Assembly: GCA_009773165.1 (NCBI GenBank)
Contig: WOUZ01000004.1
Span: 186,001-250,000 of the forward strand
Source of the DNA: Bacteroidota bacterium
Lineage (GTDB): Bacteria > Bacteroidota > Bacteroidia > Bacteroidales > F082
DNA length: 64,000 bases
Direction of reading: 5' to 3'
Shown: positions 56,090 to 64,000 of the stretch, one piece after another
How positions within the stretch are numbered: position 1 is the first letter of the stretch
Layout: every line of letters begins with the position of its first letter
Position numbers and translations under genes: made by a program
The notes under the pieces: generated by a model
What the model saw: only the letters and a program-made list of their open reading frames with translations
Told to the model about the DNA's origin: nothing
Database searches by the model: none

Positions 56090-57445
56090 ATGAAGCATTA
56101 TCAATTAAAGTTAATTGCTTTCGTTGCATTTATCTTTTTATCAATTCCTGCAATTGCACAGCAAGCTGCTGTTATTGACCAGGTTGTAGCTGTTGTTGGT
56201 AACAATGTTATTCTTCAATCCGATATCGAAAATCAGTACATTCAAACACGTCTTCAAAAAGGTGTCAGTGGAAGCGCTAAAGATATCCGCTGCAAGATAC
56301 TTGAGGACATGCTGTTTCAGAAACTATTGTTGAATCAGGCTGAATTGGATAGTATCACCGTAACCGATGATCAGGTTGAACAGGAAATGGAACGACGACT
56401 TCGCTACTTTATTAATGAATTGGGTTCTCAGGAAAAACTGGAGGCTTATTACAATAAATCTGTTTCAGAAATAAAGAACGAATTGCGCCGAATGGTTAAG
56501 GATCAAATTCTTGGTCAAAAAGTTCAGGACGAAATTATGACAACTGTTGTTGTTACACCGCAAGAGGTTAGAACTTTCTTCAAAAATATGTCAAAAGACA
56601 GCATTCCGATGGTGCCCGCTGAATATGAAATTGCACAGATTGTAAAAAATCCTCCTATAAGTGTTGATGAGAAGCTGGCTGTAAAAGAACGTTTAAACGA
56701 AATGCGAAAACGTATTTTGGCTGGCGAACGATTTTCTACGCTTGCAGTGCTTTACTCTGAAGACCCAGGATCAGCTCGAAAAGGAGGTGAATTGGGATTT
56801 TATGGAAGAGGTGAGTTATATCCTGAATTTGAGGCTGTTGCATTTAAATTACGTGAAGGTGAAATAAGTGAGATTGTAGAAACTGAAGCTGGTTTCCATA
56901 TCATACAAATGATTGAACGACGCGGAGATTATATCAATGTTCGTCACATCTTGTTAATGACAAAAGTTAGCCCTCTTGCTCTGGAACAAGCGAAAAACCA
57001 GCTCGATTCTATTGCCCTGCTCATACGTAATGATTCATTAAAATTTGAGGCTGCTGTCGAAAAGTTTTCAGAAGATGCAAACAAGTCAAATGGCGGTATG
57101 CTGCTTAACCCATATACAGCTGGCATTCGATTTGAAGCTGAGATGCTTGATCCTCAAGTATCTTTTGTTATAGACAAACTACAAGTCGGAGAACTAAGCG
57201 AGCCTGTTCCGATGAAAACTGAAGACGGAAAAGATGCTTACCGCCTGCTTAAACTTATCTTAAAAACTAATCCCCACCAGGCAAATCTTAAAGATGATTA
57301 CAATAGGATTCAGGAATGGGCACTGCAAGAGAAAAAACAGAAAGCAGTAGAAAATTGGATTCGAAATAAGTCGAAAAATGCTTTTGTTGATGTACATCCC
57401 GATTTTAAGGCCTGTACTTTTGAGTTTAACTGGAAAACTGAGTAG
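56090..57445 (+). CDS. SurA-like periplasmic peptidyl-prolyl isomerase
   Basis: The ATG at 56090 gives a good signal peptide (MKHYQLKLIAFVAF..., ending AIAQ|Q) and 451 residues; earlier in-frame starts at 56039 (TTG) and 56060 would bury it. The SurA N-terminal domain (DQVVAVVGNNVILQSDIE ...) is followed by two parvulin domains, about 155-265 (AEYEIAQI ... GGELGFYGRGELYPEFE ... GFHIIQMI) and 270-385 (NVRHILLM ... ). Its family guides barrel proteins to the outer membrane. It completes the three-gene operon. Confidence 0.93.
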   Translation: MKHYQLKLIAFVAFIFLSIPAIAQQAAVIDQVVAVVGNNVILQSDIENQYIQTRLQKGVSGSAKDIRCKILEDMLFQKLLLNQAELDSITVTDDQVEQEMERRLRYFINELGSQEKLEAYYNKSVSEIKNELRRMVKDQILGQKVQDEIMTTVVVTPQEVRTFFKNMSKDSIPMVPAEYEIAQIVKNPPISVDEKLAVKERLNEMRKRILAGERFSTLAVLYSEDPGSARKGGELGFYGRGELYPEFEAVAFKLREGEISEIVETEAGFHIIQMIERRGDYINVRHILLMTKVSPLALEQAKNQLDSIALLIRNDSLKFEAAVEKFSEDANKSNGGMLLNPYTAGIRFEAEMLDPQVSFVIDKLQVGELSEPVPMKTEDGKDAYRLLKLILKTNPHQANLKDDYNRIQEWALQEKKQKAVENWIRNKSKNAFVDVHPDFKACTFEFNWKTE

Positions 57446-57499
57446 GTTAGTGACCACCTAATTCTTATTGTTGTTTATTATTAAAAGAATTTATTTCAA

Positions 57500-58465
57500 A
57501 TGATATCATATCAATCCGACGTTGAAGCTGCGAAGGCTATGCAAGCCAAATATGAGGTTCTGAAAAAAGAAATTGCAAAAGTGATTGTTGGGCAGGATGA
57601 GGTTATACATCAGACGCTCATCGCCATCTTCAGCAAAGGTCACGTTTTATTAGTTGGAGTTCCCGGACTTGCCAAAACATTGTTAGTCAATACTATAGGC
57701 AAAGTACTTGGACTTTCTTATAGTAGAATTCAGTTTACTCCTGATCTAATGCCTTCTGATATCATTGGAACAGAAATCCTGGATGAAGGAAGAAAGTTCC
57801 GGTTTATCAAAGGACCCGTTTTTGCCAATATTGTGCTGGCCGATGAAATAAACCGCACACCTCCTAAAACACAGGCCGCTTTGCTGGAGGCGATGCAGGA
57901 AAAGAATATCACGGTAGCTGGACAAACACACCGTTTGCAAGAACCATTTTTTGTTTTGGCCACACAAAACCCTATCGAACAGGAAGGTACATATCCGCTT
58001 CCTGAAGCACAGCTTGACAGATTTATGTTTAATCTTTGGCTTGATTATCCCAGCTTTGATGAAGAAATTGCTGTTGTTAAAAACACAACAGTGCTAAACG
58101 ATGTGCAGCCGGAGGCAGTTCTTTCTTCGGAAGAGATTAGTTTTTTCCAACAGCTGGTAAGAAAAGTACCTGTAGCCGATAATGTATTGGAGTATGCTGT
58201 AAACCTTGTTTCAAAAACGAGGCCTAATACAAGTCGCTCGCACGAGTGGACAAATAAATACATAAGCTGGGGTGCCGGACCTCGTGCTTCTCAATACCTG
58301 ATTGTTGGTGCAAAATGTAATGCGCTCCTCAAAGGCAAGTTTTCACCCGATATCGAAGATGTAAAATCAGTTGCTTTACCAATTTTACGTCACAGGCTTG
58401 TAAGAAATTATACAGCCGAAGCTGAAGGAATAAGCATGGAGCAAATCATTGGAAAATTGTTGTAA
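57500..58465 (+). CDS. MoxR-family AAA+ ATPase
   Basis: The 321-residue protein has Walker A GVPGLAKT (53-60), the family's FTPDLMPSDIIGTEIL, Walker B VLADEINRTPPKTQAALLEAM, sensor 1 FVLATQNPIEQEGTYPLPEAQLDRF, and a C-terminal helical part. MoxR proteins act as chaperones for von Willebrand factor A proteins and are usually followed by a DUF58 gene and Bat genes. Here none follows in the window, and the next gene is an efflux adaptor, so its substrate is not clear. Confidence 0.94.
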   Translation: MISYQSDVEAAKAMQAKYEVLKKEIAKVIVGQDEVIHQTLIAIFSKGHVLLVGVPGLAKTLLVNTIGKVLGLSYSRIQFTPDLMPSDIIGTEILDEGRKFRFIKGPVFANIVLADEINRTPPKTQAALLEAMQEKNITVAGQTHRLQEPFFVLATQNPIEQEGTYPLPEAQLDRFMFNLWLDYPSFDEEIAVVKNTTVLNDVQPEAVLSSEEISFFQQLVRKVPVADNVLEYAVNLVSKTRPNTSRSHEWTNKYISWGAGPRASQYLIVGAKCNALLKGKFSPDIEDVKSVALPILRHRLVRNYTAEAEGISMEQIIGKLL

Positions 58466-58512
58466 TTGAATGATTTTTAAGATATTACATATTAACATAT
58501 TATGCTGAACTT

Positions 58513-59949
58513 ATGAAAGACAACCGAAAAATTTACATTTCTGTCGGTGCGATTCTCGCTGTTATTGCATTGGTATGGTATTTCACTCAATCAGGAAAAG
58601 AAGAATCAATAGTTATTGAGGCTACTGTCAAGAAAGGACTTTTCACAATAAGTGTTACCACAACCGGGGAACTTGAAGCACGAAGTTCAGAGATGATTTA
58701 CGGGCCCTCCCCTACTTCGCTGCGTGATGCCCGCATCTGGCAGTTAAAGATTGACGACATCATCCCGGATGGTACTATTGTAGATTCAGGTAATTATGTG
58801 GCACAGCTTGACCGTTCTGAGTTAACGAATAAAATCAAGGATCAACAGATTGAAATTGAGCAATTTCAAAACAACTTCATTAAAACACAACTTGATACAA
58901 CCATGGATTTGCGAGCTGCCAGAAATGAGCTGGTGAATCTAAAGTATGCTATGGAAGAAGCTCAGATTGCTGTTGATCAATCGATTTACGAACCACCAGC
59001 AACTCAACGTCAGGTTCAAATTGAACTGGATAGAGCTCAAAGATCTTATGATCAAGCTGTTAGAAACTACTCACTCAAATATGAGAAAGCTGTTGCCAAT
59101 ATGTCGGAAGTTTCAACAGCTCTAAAAAAGAAACAAACGGAATTTCAGAAATTTGTTGAACTTAGTGAAGAATTTACCATTCATGCCCCAAAAGCAGGCA
59201 TGGTTATTTATCAACGTGACTGGGATGGTAAAAAACGTGGAGCAGGTGCAAGTATCAGCAGCTGGGAAAATGTTGTTGCCACATTGCCAAACCTGCGTGA
59301 AATGATTACAAAAACCTATGTGAATGAAGTAGATATCTCAAAAGTAAAAGTGGGTCAACGTGTTGAAATTGGTGTAGATGCTTTTCCTGAGAAGAAATTT
59401 ACCGGTCAGGTGCTGGAGGTAGCAAATATTGGTGAACAACTGCGCAGTTCCAACGCAAAAGTATTTGAAGTGAAAATCGAAGTTAACGAGTTTGACTCGA
59501 TCGTTCGACCAGCAATGACTACTAAAAATGTCATCATAACAGATGAACTTTCTGACATGCTATATATTCCTCTTGAAGCGATTCATGGGTTAGACAGTCT
59601 GCAATATGTTTTCATTGGCAACCGCAGGCAGCAGGTTATTCCAGGCAAATCAAATGAAAATGAGATCATTATAAGAGCAGGTCTTAAGGAAAACGATATG
59701 GTTCGATTAGTCCCACCTGATGATATTGCAGGTTTTAAACTTGAGATGCTCGACCAAGCCACCCTTGACAAAATTACGGAAGAAGATGCATCGAAACAGG
59801 CAGAAATTGCTAAAGCTGCTGCCGCAAAAGAAGCAGAACGTCAGGAAATGATGCAGCAAAGAATGCAACAACCTAACGGAAACGGTCAGTCAGCAAAAGG
59901 CGGAACAGGTCGCAAGCAAGGAGGAGGTTCTCAAAGGAGATCCAGGTAA
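58513..59949 (+). CDS. HlyD/MacA-type periplasmic adaptor protein
   Basis: The 478-residue protein has an N-terminal membrane anchor (about 8-25) and a beta-barrel/lipoyl half near 45-90. A long coiled-coil hairpin follows (about 105-215, QIEIEQFQNNFIKTQLD ... AVANMSEVSTALKKKQ), then the second lipoyl half and a C-terminal barrel (APKAGMVIYQRDWDGKKRGAG..., VNEVDISKVKVGQRVEIGVD). The Gln- and Gly-rich tail is low complexity. It joins an inner-membrane ABC permease to an outer-membrane channel. The stop overlaps the permease start (TAATG). Confidence 0.9.
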   Translation: MKDNRKIYISVGAILAVIALVWYFTQSGKEESIVIEATVKKGLFTISVTTTGELEARSSEMIYGPSPTSLRDARIWQLKIDDIIPDGTIVDSGNYVAQLDRSELTNKIKDQQIEIEQFQNNFIKTQLDTTMDLRAARNELVNLKYAMEEAQIAVDQSIYEPPATQRQVQIELDRAQRSYDQAVRNYSLKYEKAVANMSEVSTALKKKQTEFQKFVELSEEFTIHAPKAGMVIYQRDWDGKKRGAGASISSWENVVATLPNLREMITKTYVNEVDISKVKVGQRVEIGVDAFPEKKFTGQVLEVANIGEQLRSSNAKVFEVKIEVNEFDSIVRPAMTTKNVIITDELSDMLYIPLEAIHGLDSLQYVFIGNRRQQVIPGKSNENEIIIRAGLKENDMVRLVPPDDIAGFKLEMLDQATLDKITEEDASKQAEIAKAAAAKEAERQEMMQQRMQQPNGNGQSAKGGTGRKQGGGSQRRSR

Positions 59950-61319
59950 TGAAAACAGAACGCTATTGGGAAATCTTACAGGTTGCTTTGGAAGCCGTTT
60001 TTGCAAACCGCTCCAGATCAATACTTACAGCTCTTGGAATCATTTTTGGAGTTGCTGCTGTTATTGCCATGATGGCTATCGGCAATGGAGCACGTCAGGA
60101 GATTTTGGAGCAGATAAAGATGGTTGGCGTTAATAACATTATTGTAAGCGCAAAAGTTGAAAAAGCCAGATCTTCTGATGATGATTCCGAAGATGAAGGC
60201 AAAACTGAAAGCAAGAAATTTTCTCCGGGCCTTACTTTGCTCGATGCTCATGGCATAAAAAGTATCATTCCCACTGTCGAACGAATCAGTCCTGAAGTTT
60301 CATATGAAACTAGTATTATCAAAGATGGAATTAGACAACAAGCTAAATTAAAAGGGGTTACGATAGATTTCTTTCAGGTTTTCAGCATGTCACTCGAATC
60401 AGGAACAATGTTCAATAAAGAACAATTGGAAGATGGTAGTCCGGTATGTATCATTGGTCCGGGAGTGAAAACACGATTTTTCGCATTGGAGGATCCAATT
60501 GGCAAGCAAATTAAATGTGGAAATATTTGGCTAAAAGTAGTTGGTGTGCTCGAAAAGCGGCTGACTGGAAATCCCAAAACAGAAAATATTGGTGTGTCCG
60601 ACTATGATGATCACATTTATGCCCCTATTCAGACTGTTTTACTTCGCTTCAAAGACCGCTCATTAATAAATGCAGGTTCGGTTGCCGGAGGAAGCAACAC
60701 GGTTATTTTTTCGGGCAACAGCATGATGTCGTTTAGCAATGAAAGCAGCGAGGATGAGAGTACGAATTACCATCAGCTCGATCGAATAGTTGTACAAGTA
60801 GACGACAGCGAAAATCTCAGTTCAACAACTAAAATCCTCACTCAGATGTTAAAACGACGCCACTTGGGCGTTGAGGATTTTGAAATTACTGTTCCAGAAC
60901 TACTTTTGAAACAAGAGCAGCGAACAAAAGACATTTTTAATATCGTTCTCGGTGCAATTGCAGGCATCTCATTACTTGTTGGCGGAATAGGTATTATGAA
61001 TATTATGCTCGCCTCGGTTATGGAACGTATACGTGAGATTGGCGTACGAAGATCGATTGGAGCAACACAAAATGATATCATTTTTCAGTTTCTAGCCGAA
61101 GCAACCCTTATCAGTATCAGTGGAGGTTTGATTGGTATTCTGCTGGGACTAATTATGGCTAAAGTAATTATGGAAACTACTGAAATACTTACCATTGTGA
61201 GCCTTTCTTCCATCATTATTTCATTTGGTGTAGCTGCTACGGTTGGCATCGTTTTTGGCTACCTTCCGGCGCGCAAAGCGGCCGATCAGGACCCGGTTGA
61301 ATCACTTCGACACGATTAA
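59949..61319 (+). CDS. MacB-like ABC permease (FtsX fold)
   Basis: The 456-residue protein has an N-terminal helix (about 20-42, LTALGIIFGVAAVIAMMAIG) and a large periplasmic domain. Three C-terminal helices have SLLVGGIGIMNIMLASVMERIREIGVRRSIGA, the usual MacB/FtsX mark, and a closing DPVESLRHD. With the adaptor it forms a MacAB-type exporter or lipoprotein-moving system, but no ATPase gene is present next to it here. Part of the periplasmic domain is acidic (EKARSSDDDSEDEGK) and probably flexible. Confidence 0.92.
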   Translation: MKTERYWEILQVALEAVFANRSRSILTALGIIFGVAAVIAMMAIGNGARQEILEQIKMVGVNNIIVSAKVEKARSSDDDSEDEGKTESKKFSPGLTLLDAHGIKSIIPTVERISPEVSYETSIIKDGIRQQAKLKGVTIDFFQVFSMSLESGTMFNKEQLEDGSPVCIIGPGVKTRFFALEDPIGKQIKCGNIWLKVVGVLEKRLTGNPKTENIGVSDYDDHIYAPIQTVLLRFKDRSLINAGSVAGGSNTVIFSGNSMMSFSNESSEDESTNYHQLDRIVVQVDDSENLSSTTKILTQMLKRRHLGVEDFEITVPELLLKQEQRTKDIFNIVLGAIAGISLLVGGIGIMNIMLASVMERIREIGVRRSIGATQNDIIFQFLAEATLISISGGLIGILLGLIMAKVIMETTEILTIVSLSSIIISFGVAATVGIVFGYLPARKAADQDPVESLRHD

Positions 61320-61403
61320 AAGATTCTATATTTCTTTCAGCAATTTCCTCAGAAACTACTAATTACTTTAGAAGAAATTGATAGTAAGTGTCAAATATTC
61401 AAT

Positions 61404-61411
61404 TAATTTTG
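61404..61411 (+). promoter_or_regulatory. -7 element of the peroxiredoxin gene
   Basis: TAATTTTG matches TAnnTTTG. A TTG (61378-61380) lies 23 bases upstream, slightly farther than usual. The start codon is 42 bases downstream. Confidence 0.5.
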
Positions 61412-61452
61412 CAGTCAGAAAATTATTCAGTATTCAATAAATTTGAACCTTT

Positions 61453-62082
61453 ATGGCAGTATTAGTTGGCAAAAAAGCCCCTTATTTTGAAGCAGATGCC
61501 GTTATTGACGGCGGTTTTGAAGAAAAATTCTCATTACAGCAGTACATTGGGAAGAAACATGTTATCTTTTTCTTTTATCCTTTGGATTTTACATTTGTAT
61601 GCCCTACCGAAATCATCGCGTTTCAGGATCGTATGGCAGAATTTGAAGACCGTAATGTAGCGGTTGTAGGATGTTCAATCGATTCAAAGTTCTCACATTG
61701 GGCATGGATCAATACACCTCGTGATAATGGTGGTATCCAAGGAGTTAAGTATCCTCTGGTATCTGACTTAACTAAAACCATCTCAACAAACTATGATGTT
61801 TTAGCAGGCGAGTTTGCTTATAACGAAGATGGCGAAATGGAATTCAATGGTGATCCTGTCGCATATCGTGGACTCTTCCTTATTGATAAACAAGGTGTTG
61901 TTCGTCACCAGGTAGTTAATGACCTTCCATTAGGCAGGAGTATTGACGAGGCACTTCGTATGATTGACGCTCTCCAACATTTTGAAGAAAATGGTGAAGT
62001 TTGCCCGGCAAACTGGAAGCAGGGAGATGAAGCAATGCTTGCAACACATGAAGGTGTTTCATCTTATCTGGCAAAACACTAA
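61453..62082 (+). CDS. ahpC: 2-Cys peroxiredoxin (AhpC/Prx1 type)
   Basis: The 209-residue protein has peroxidatic Cys50 in DFTFVCPTEI and resolving Cys184 in GEVCPANWKQG, with the C-terminal YL tail (SSYLAKH) typical of peroxide-sensitive Prx1 enzymes. It reduces peroxides with electrons from thioredoxin or AhpF. No ahpF is nearby. The gene is a single unit with its own promoter and terminator. Confidence 0.95.
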   Translation: MAVLVGKKAPYFEADAVIDGGFEEKFSLQQYIGKKHVIFFFYPLDFTFVCPTEIIAFQDRMAEFEDRNVAVVGCSIDSKFSHWAWINTPRDNGGIQGVKYPLVSDLTKTISTNYDVLAGEFAYNEDGEMEFNGDPVAYRGLFLIDKQGVVRHQVVNDLPLGRSIDEALRMIDALQHFEENGEVCPANWKQGDEAMLATHEGVSSYLAKH

Positions 62083-62118
62083 AAGAGTTTTTCTGGGTTT
62101 CTTCTCAATTAAAATTTT

Positions 62119-62144
62119 AAAACCACCTCAAAAAGGTGGTTTTT
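62119..62144. terminator. Rho-independent terminator, possibly two-way
   Basis: AAACCACCT pairs with AGGTGGTTT around a 5-base loop and is followed by a T run on the plus strand, about 37 bases after the peroxiredoxin stop codon. On the minus strand TTTTAAAATTTT follows, so it may also end the PAP2 transcript. Confidence 0.9.
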
Positions 62145-62210
62145 TATTTAATTATGATCTGCTATTAAGATCAGCGGAAAGCTAAAAGCAGCCATAATTC
62201 TGAAACCATT

Positions 62211-63029
62211 CTAGAAAACCATCACAGCGCCAATTCCGGTTGCAGTTGGAGAAATACGCAATCCTTTTTGTGGATGTCTGTAATAATAGAGGATTCCTCG
62301 TCCAATTAAATAGCCAATAGCTGCTCCTGCTAAAACATCAGAAGGCCAATGCGAACTACTTATCAACCTGCCATATGAGGTCAGAGCAGCCAAACCATAC
62401 AAGCCGGCTCCCAATAAAGGCATGTCGTTGTAGTAGCCTGCCAGAACTGTAGCCACAGCAAACGCACGCATTGCATGTCCGGAAGGAAAAGCATCGAATT
62501 CAAACGATTTAAAGGGACCATCCCATTGATTGGAAACATATAACTGATCAGGCCGCGGCCTATGACTGATATGTTTCATAACAAAAGCAGTACCAGCGCT
62601 TAAAACAAATGCTTGGAAGCCAAGTAAAGCAGCTTCCTTTGGTCGTTGAAGTGACTTCATGCTACCAAATCCATACATAAGCGCAAAAGAAGGTAAAGCT
62701 ACGATACCATTGCCAAAAACACCTGTCCACTCCATCTTATTTTCGTTGGCAAACGGGGAACTGCCATTAAACTTTTGAAACAAGGCTTTATCGTTAAGGT
62801 ACATTGTCGTAAAAACAGCTCCTGTAAAGCCTGTAATCACCCATTCATTTGTGGTGAACCTCGAAGGTGAGACGACAAATTGTTTAAAGGCAGGCGCATA
62901 TGATTTAAGGTAAGCCAGGTTGAAAGATACATAAGAATTTGTCTCAGGAGTTACATCTCCCTGACTTCTTATTGGTTGATGTATGAGGCTGAAAGCAATG
63001 AAAATCAGAGCTATGACAAAGGATTTCAT
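62211..63029 (-). CDS. PAP2-family membrane phosphatase
   Basis: The 272-residue protein has a signal-type helix and several membrane helices. The three-part acid phosphatase motif is complete: KHISHRPRP, PSGHAMRAF and SSHWPSDVLAG. Members remove phosphate from lipids such as undecaprenyl pyrophosphate or phosphatidylglycerol phosphate. The start codon overlaps the mazG stop by four bases, so the two are coupled. Confidence 0.9.
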   Translation of the reverse strand: MKSFVIALIFIAFSLIHQPIRSQGDVTPETNSYVSFNLAYLKSYAPAFKQFVVSPSRFTTNEWVITGFTGAVFTTMYLNDKALFQKFNGSSPFANENKMEWTGVFGNGIVALPSFALMYGFGSMKSLQRPKEAALLGFQAFVLSAGTAFVMKHISHRPRPDQLYVSNQWDGPFKSFEFDAFPSGHAMRAFAVATVLAGYYNDMPLLGAGLYGLAALTSYGRLISSSHWPSDVLAGAAIGYLIGRGILYYYRHPQKGLRISPTATGIGAVMVF

Positions 63030-63796
63030 TCCAATTTCTTTGCTTCATTCCATAAGTCATCCATTTCTTCCAGACTCATGTTATGAAGTTGTTTATCAAC
63101 TTCAGCTGCCTTATTCTCGATATAGCTAAAACGTGAACGGAACTTCTTATTCGTTCTTTCAAGTGCATCTTCTGGGTTTACTCCAATATATCTTGCATAA
63201 TTTACCAGGGCAAATAGCAGGTCACCAAATTCATCCTCCATACGATCGGAAGATGCGTTTGAAGCCACTTCCACCTGCAGCTCGGCCAGTTCTTCTTCAA
63301 CTTTGAGCCAAACATCCTCTTTTCTTCTCCATTCAAAGCCAACACCTCCAGCTTTTTCCTGCATCCTGTATGCCTTTAATAAAGCTGGCAAACTAGCAGG
63401 CACGCCTTCAAGTACTGATTTTTTACCTTCTTTGAGCTTAATCTTTTCCCAGTTAGATTTAACATCATCTGAATCAGCTACTTTCACATCTCCATAAATA
63501 TGGGGATGACGTATGATGAGTTTCTCTGAAATAGAATCAATTACATCTTTAATGTCAAAGGCTCCTGATTCAGATCCTATTTTTGCATAAAAAACGAGGT
63601 GCAGCGTTAAATCACCCAACTCCTTTTTAACCTCCTGAAGGTCATTTTTAAGAATTGCATCGCTCAGTTCGTAGGTTTCTTCTATTGTAAGATGTCTAAG
63701 ACTTTCCAGCGTTTGAACCCGATCCCAGGGGCAACCTGCACGCAATTCATCCATTATTGTTAACAACCTTTCAAACGCTTCTAATTTCTCTTTCAT
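63026..63796 (-). CDS. mazG: Nucleoside triphosphate pyrophosphohydrolase
   Basis: The 256-residue protein has two MazG repeats. It begins with GCPWDRVQTLESLRHLTIEE, then EETYEL and KKELGDLTLHL (acidic metal-binding residues), and in the second half EDEFGDLLFALVNYARY. MazG splits abnormal or stress-related nucleoside triphosphates to monophosphates and pyrophosphate. It is first in a two-gene unit with the PAP2 phosphatase. Confidence 0.95.
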   Translation of the reverse strand: MKEKLEAFERLLTIMDELRAGCPWDRVQTLESLRHLTIEETYELSDAILKNDLQEVKKELGDLTLHLVFYAKIGSESGAFDIKDVIDSISEKLIIRHPHIYGDVKVADSDDVKSNWEKIKLKEGKKSVLEGVPASLPALLKAYRMQEKAGGVGFEWRRKEDVWLKVEEELAELQVEVASNASSDRMEDEFGDLLFALVNYARYIGVNPEDALERTNKKFRSRFSYIENKAAEVDKQLHNMSLEEMDDLWNEAKKLE

Positions 63797-63928
63797 AAAA
63801 ATATCTAAATTTCGGGTAAAAGTACTTCAAATATTCCCCATAGGGAAGATTACCTCAAAAAACCGTCAAACGGGCAACAAATCTACGTTTCACTCGTTAA
63901 TTGACGAAGCTTAGGTTAAAGAAATCGT

Positions 63929-63936
63929 TACCTTTG
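63929..63936 (+). promoter_or_regulatory. -7 element at the right edge
   Basis: TACCTTTG matches TAnnTTTG and lies 32 bases before an ATG at 63969, supporting a new plus-strand gene that leaves the window. A TTG at 63901-63903 is 25 bases upstream. Confidence 0.5.
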
Positions 63937-63968
63937 CGGGCTGTTTTGCACATTCCTGAAAATAATTT

Positions 63969-64000
63969 ATGAACTTTTATAAGCTCAGTATATATCTTTT
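63969..64000 (+). CDS. Start of a gene cut by the window edge
   Basis: ATG at 63969 opens a frame of ten residues (MNFYKLSIYL) that runs off the window. It sits just downstream of a good -7 element. The beginning looks hydrophobic, as for a signal peptide, but the product cannot be named. Confidence 0.4.
   Translation, partial: MNFYKLSIYL

Overview
The window comes from a Bacteroidota genome (AT-rich; order uncertain, possibly Bacteroidales or Marinilabiliales). The evidence is the set of typical families (DUF5063, DUF3078, DUF456, SurA-type isomerase operon, FAS1 lipoproteins, many lipoproteins with late lipobox Cys), weak or absent Shine-Dalgarno sequences, and TAnnTTTG -7 promoter elements in several intergenic regions. 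No tRNA, rRNA, CRISPR array, insertion sequence or phage gene was seen.

Layout. 1-2.6 kb: the end of a DUF5063 gene, an ECF sigma factor with a membrane anti-sigma-like protein and a small periplasmic protein, and a lipoprotein. 2.8-5.4 kb: a BlaI/BlaR1-type repressor and sensor protease pair with two matching palindromic operators. 5.4-8.5 kb: small membrane proteins (DUF456, DUF1295) and a secreted protein. 8.8-32.8 kb: the most unusual part, a run of transport and partner-switching signalling genes. 32.8-43 kb: a secreted metallopeptidase-like propeller/barrel protein, four tandem paralogs of unknown function, an ECF sigma factor with a membrane protein, and a PrsW protease. 43.5-48.9 kb: nucleotide-sugar genes (phosphohexomutase, GxxExxY protein, RmlD, UDP-xylose synthase, UDP-glucose dehydrogenase). 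49-64 kb: mostly housekeeping (DUF3078, metallophosphoesterase, guaB, three SurA-like envelope folding factors, MoxR, MacA/MacB-like efflux proteins, peroxiredoxin, PAP2 phosphatase, MazG).

Candidate new system (8.8-32.8 kb). One polar amino-acid ABC importer carries a chain of substrate-binding domains fused to its permease, and its ATPase carries a C-terminal domain that looks like a decayed RsbW-type anti-sigma ATPase fold. Downstream lie a soluble histidine kinase, a receiver-PP2C phosphatase (RsbU-like), an RsbW-like kinase, a TorF-like outer membrane protein, a STAS protein, an RsbW-like/GNAT fusion, and a STAS-(new domain)-APH-like kinase fusion. A second importer at 26.9-32.8 kb has three tandem ABC_sub_bind domains in one polypeptide. 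A STAS protein with the same new middle domain sits inside its operon, translationally coupled to the permease. No sigma factor lies in this block. My inference is that partner switching here gates or reads amino-acid import rather than, or in addition to, controlling a sigma factor.
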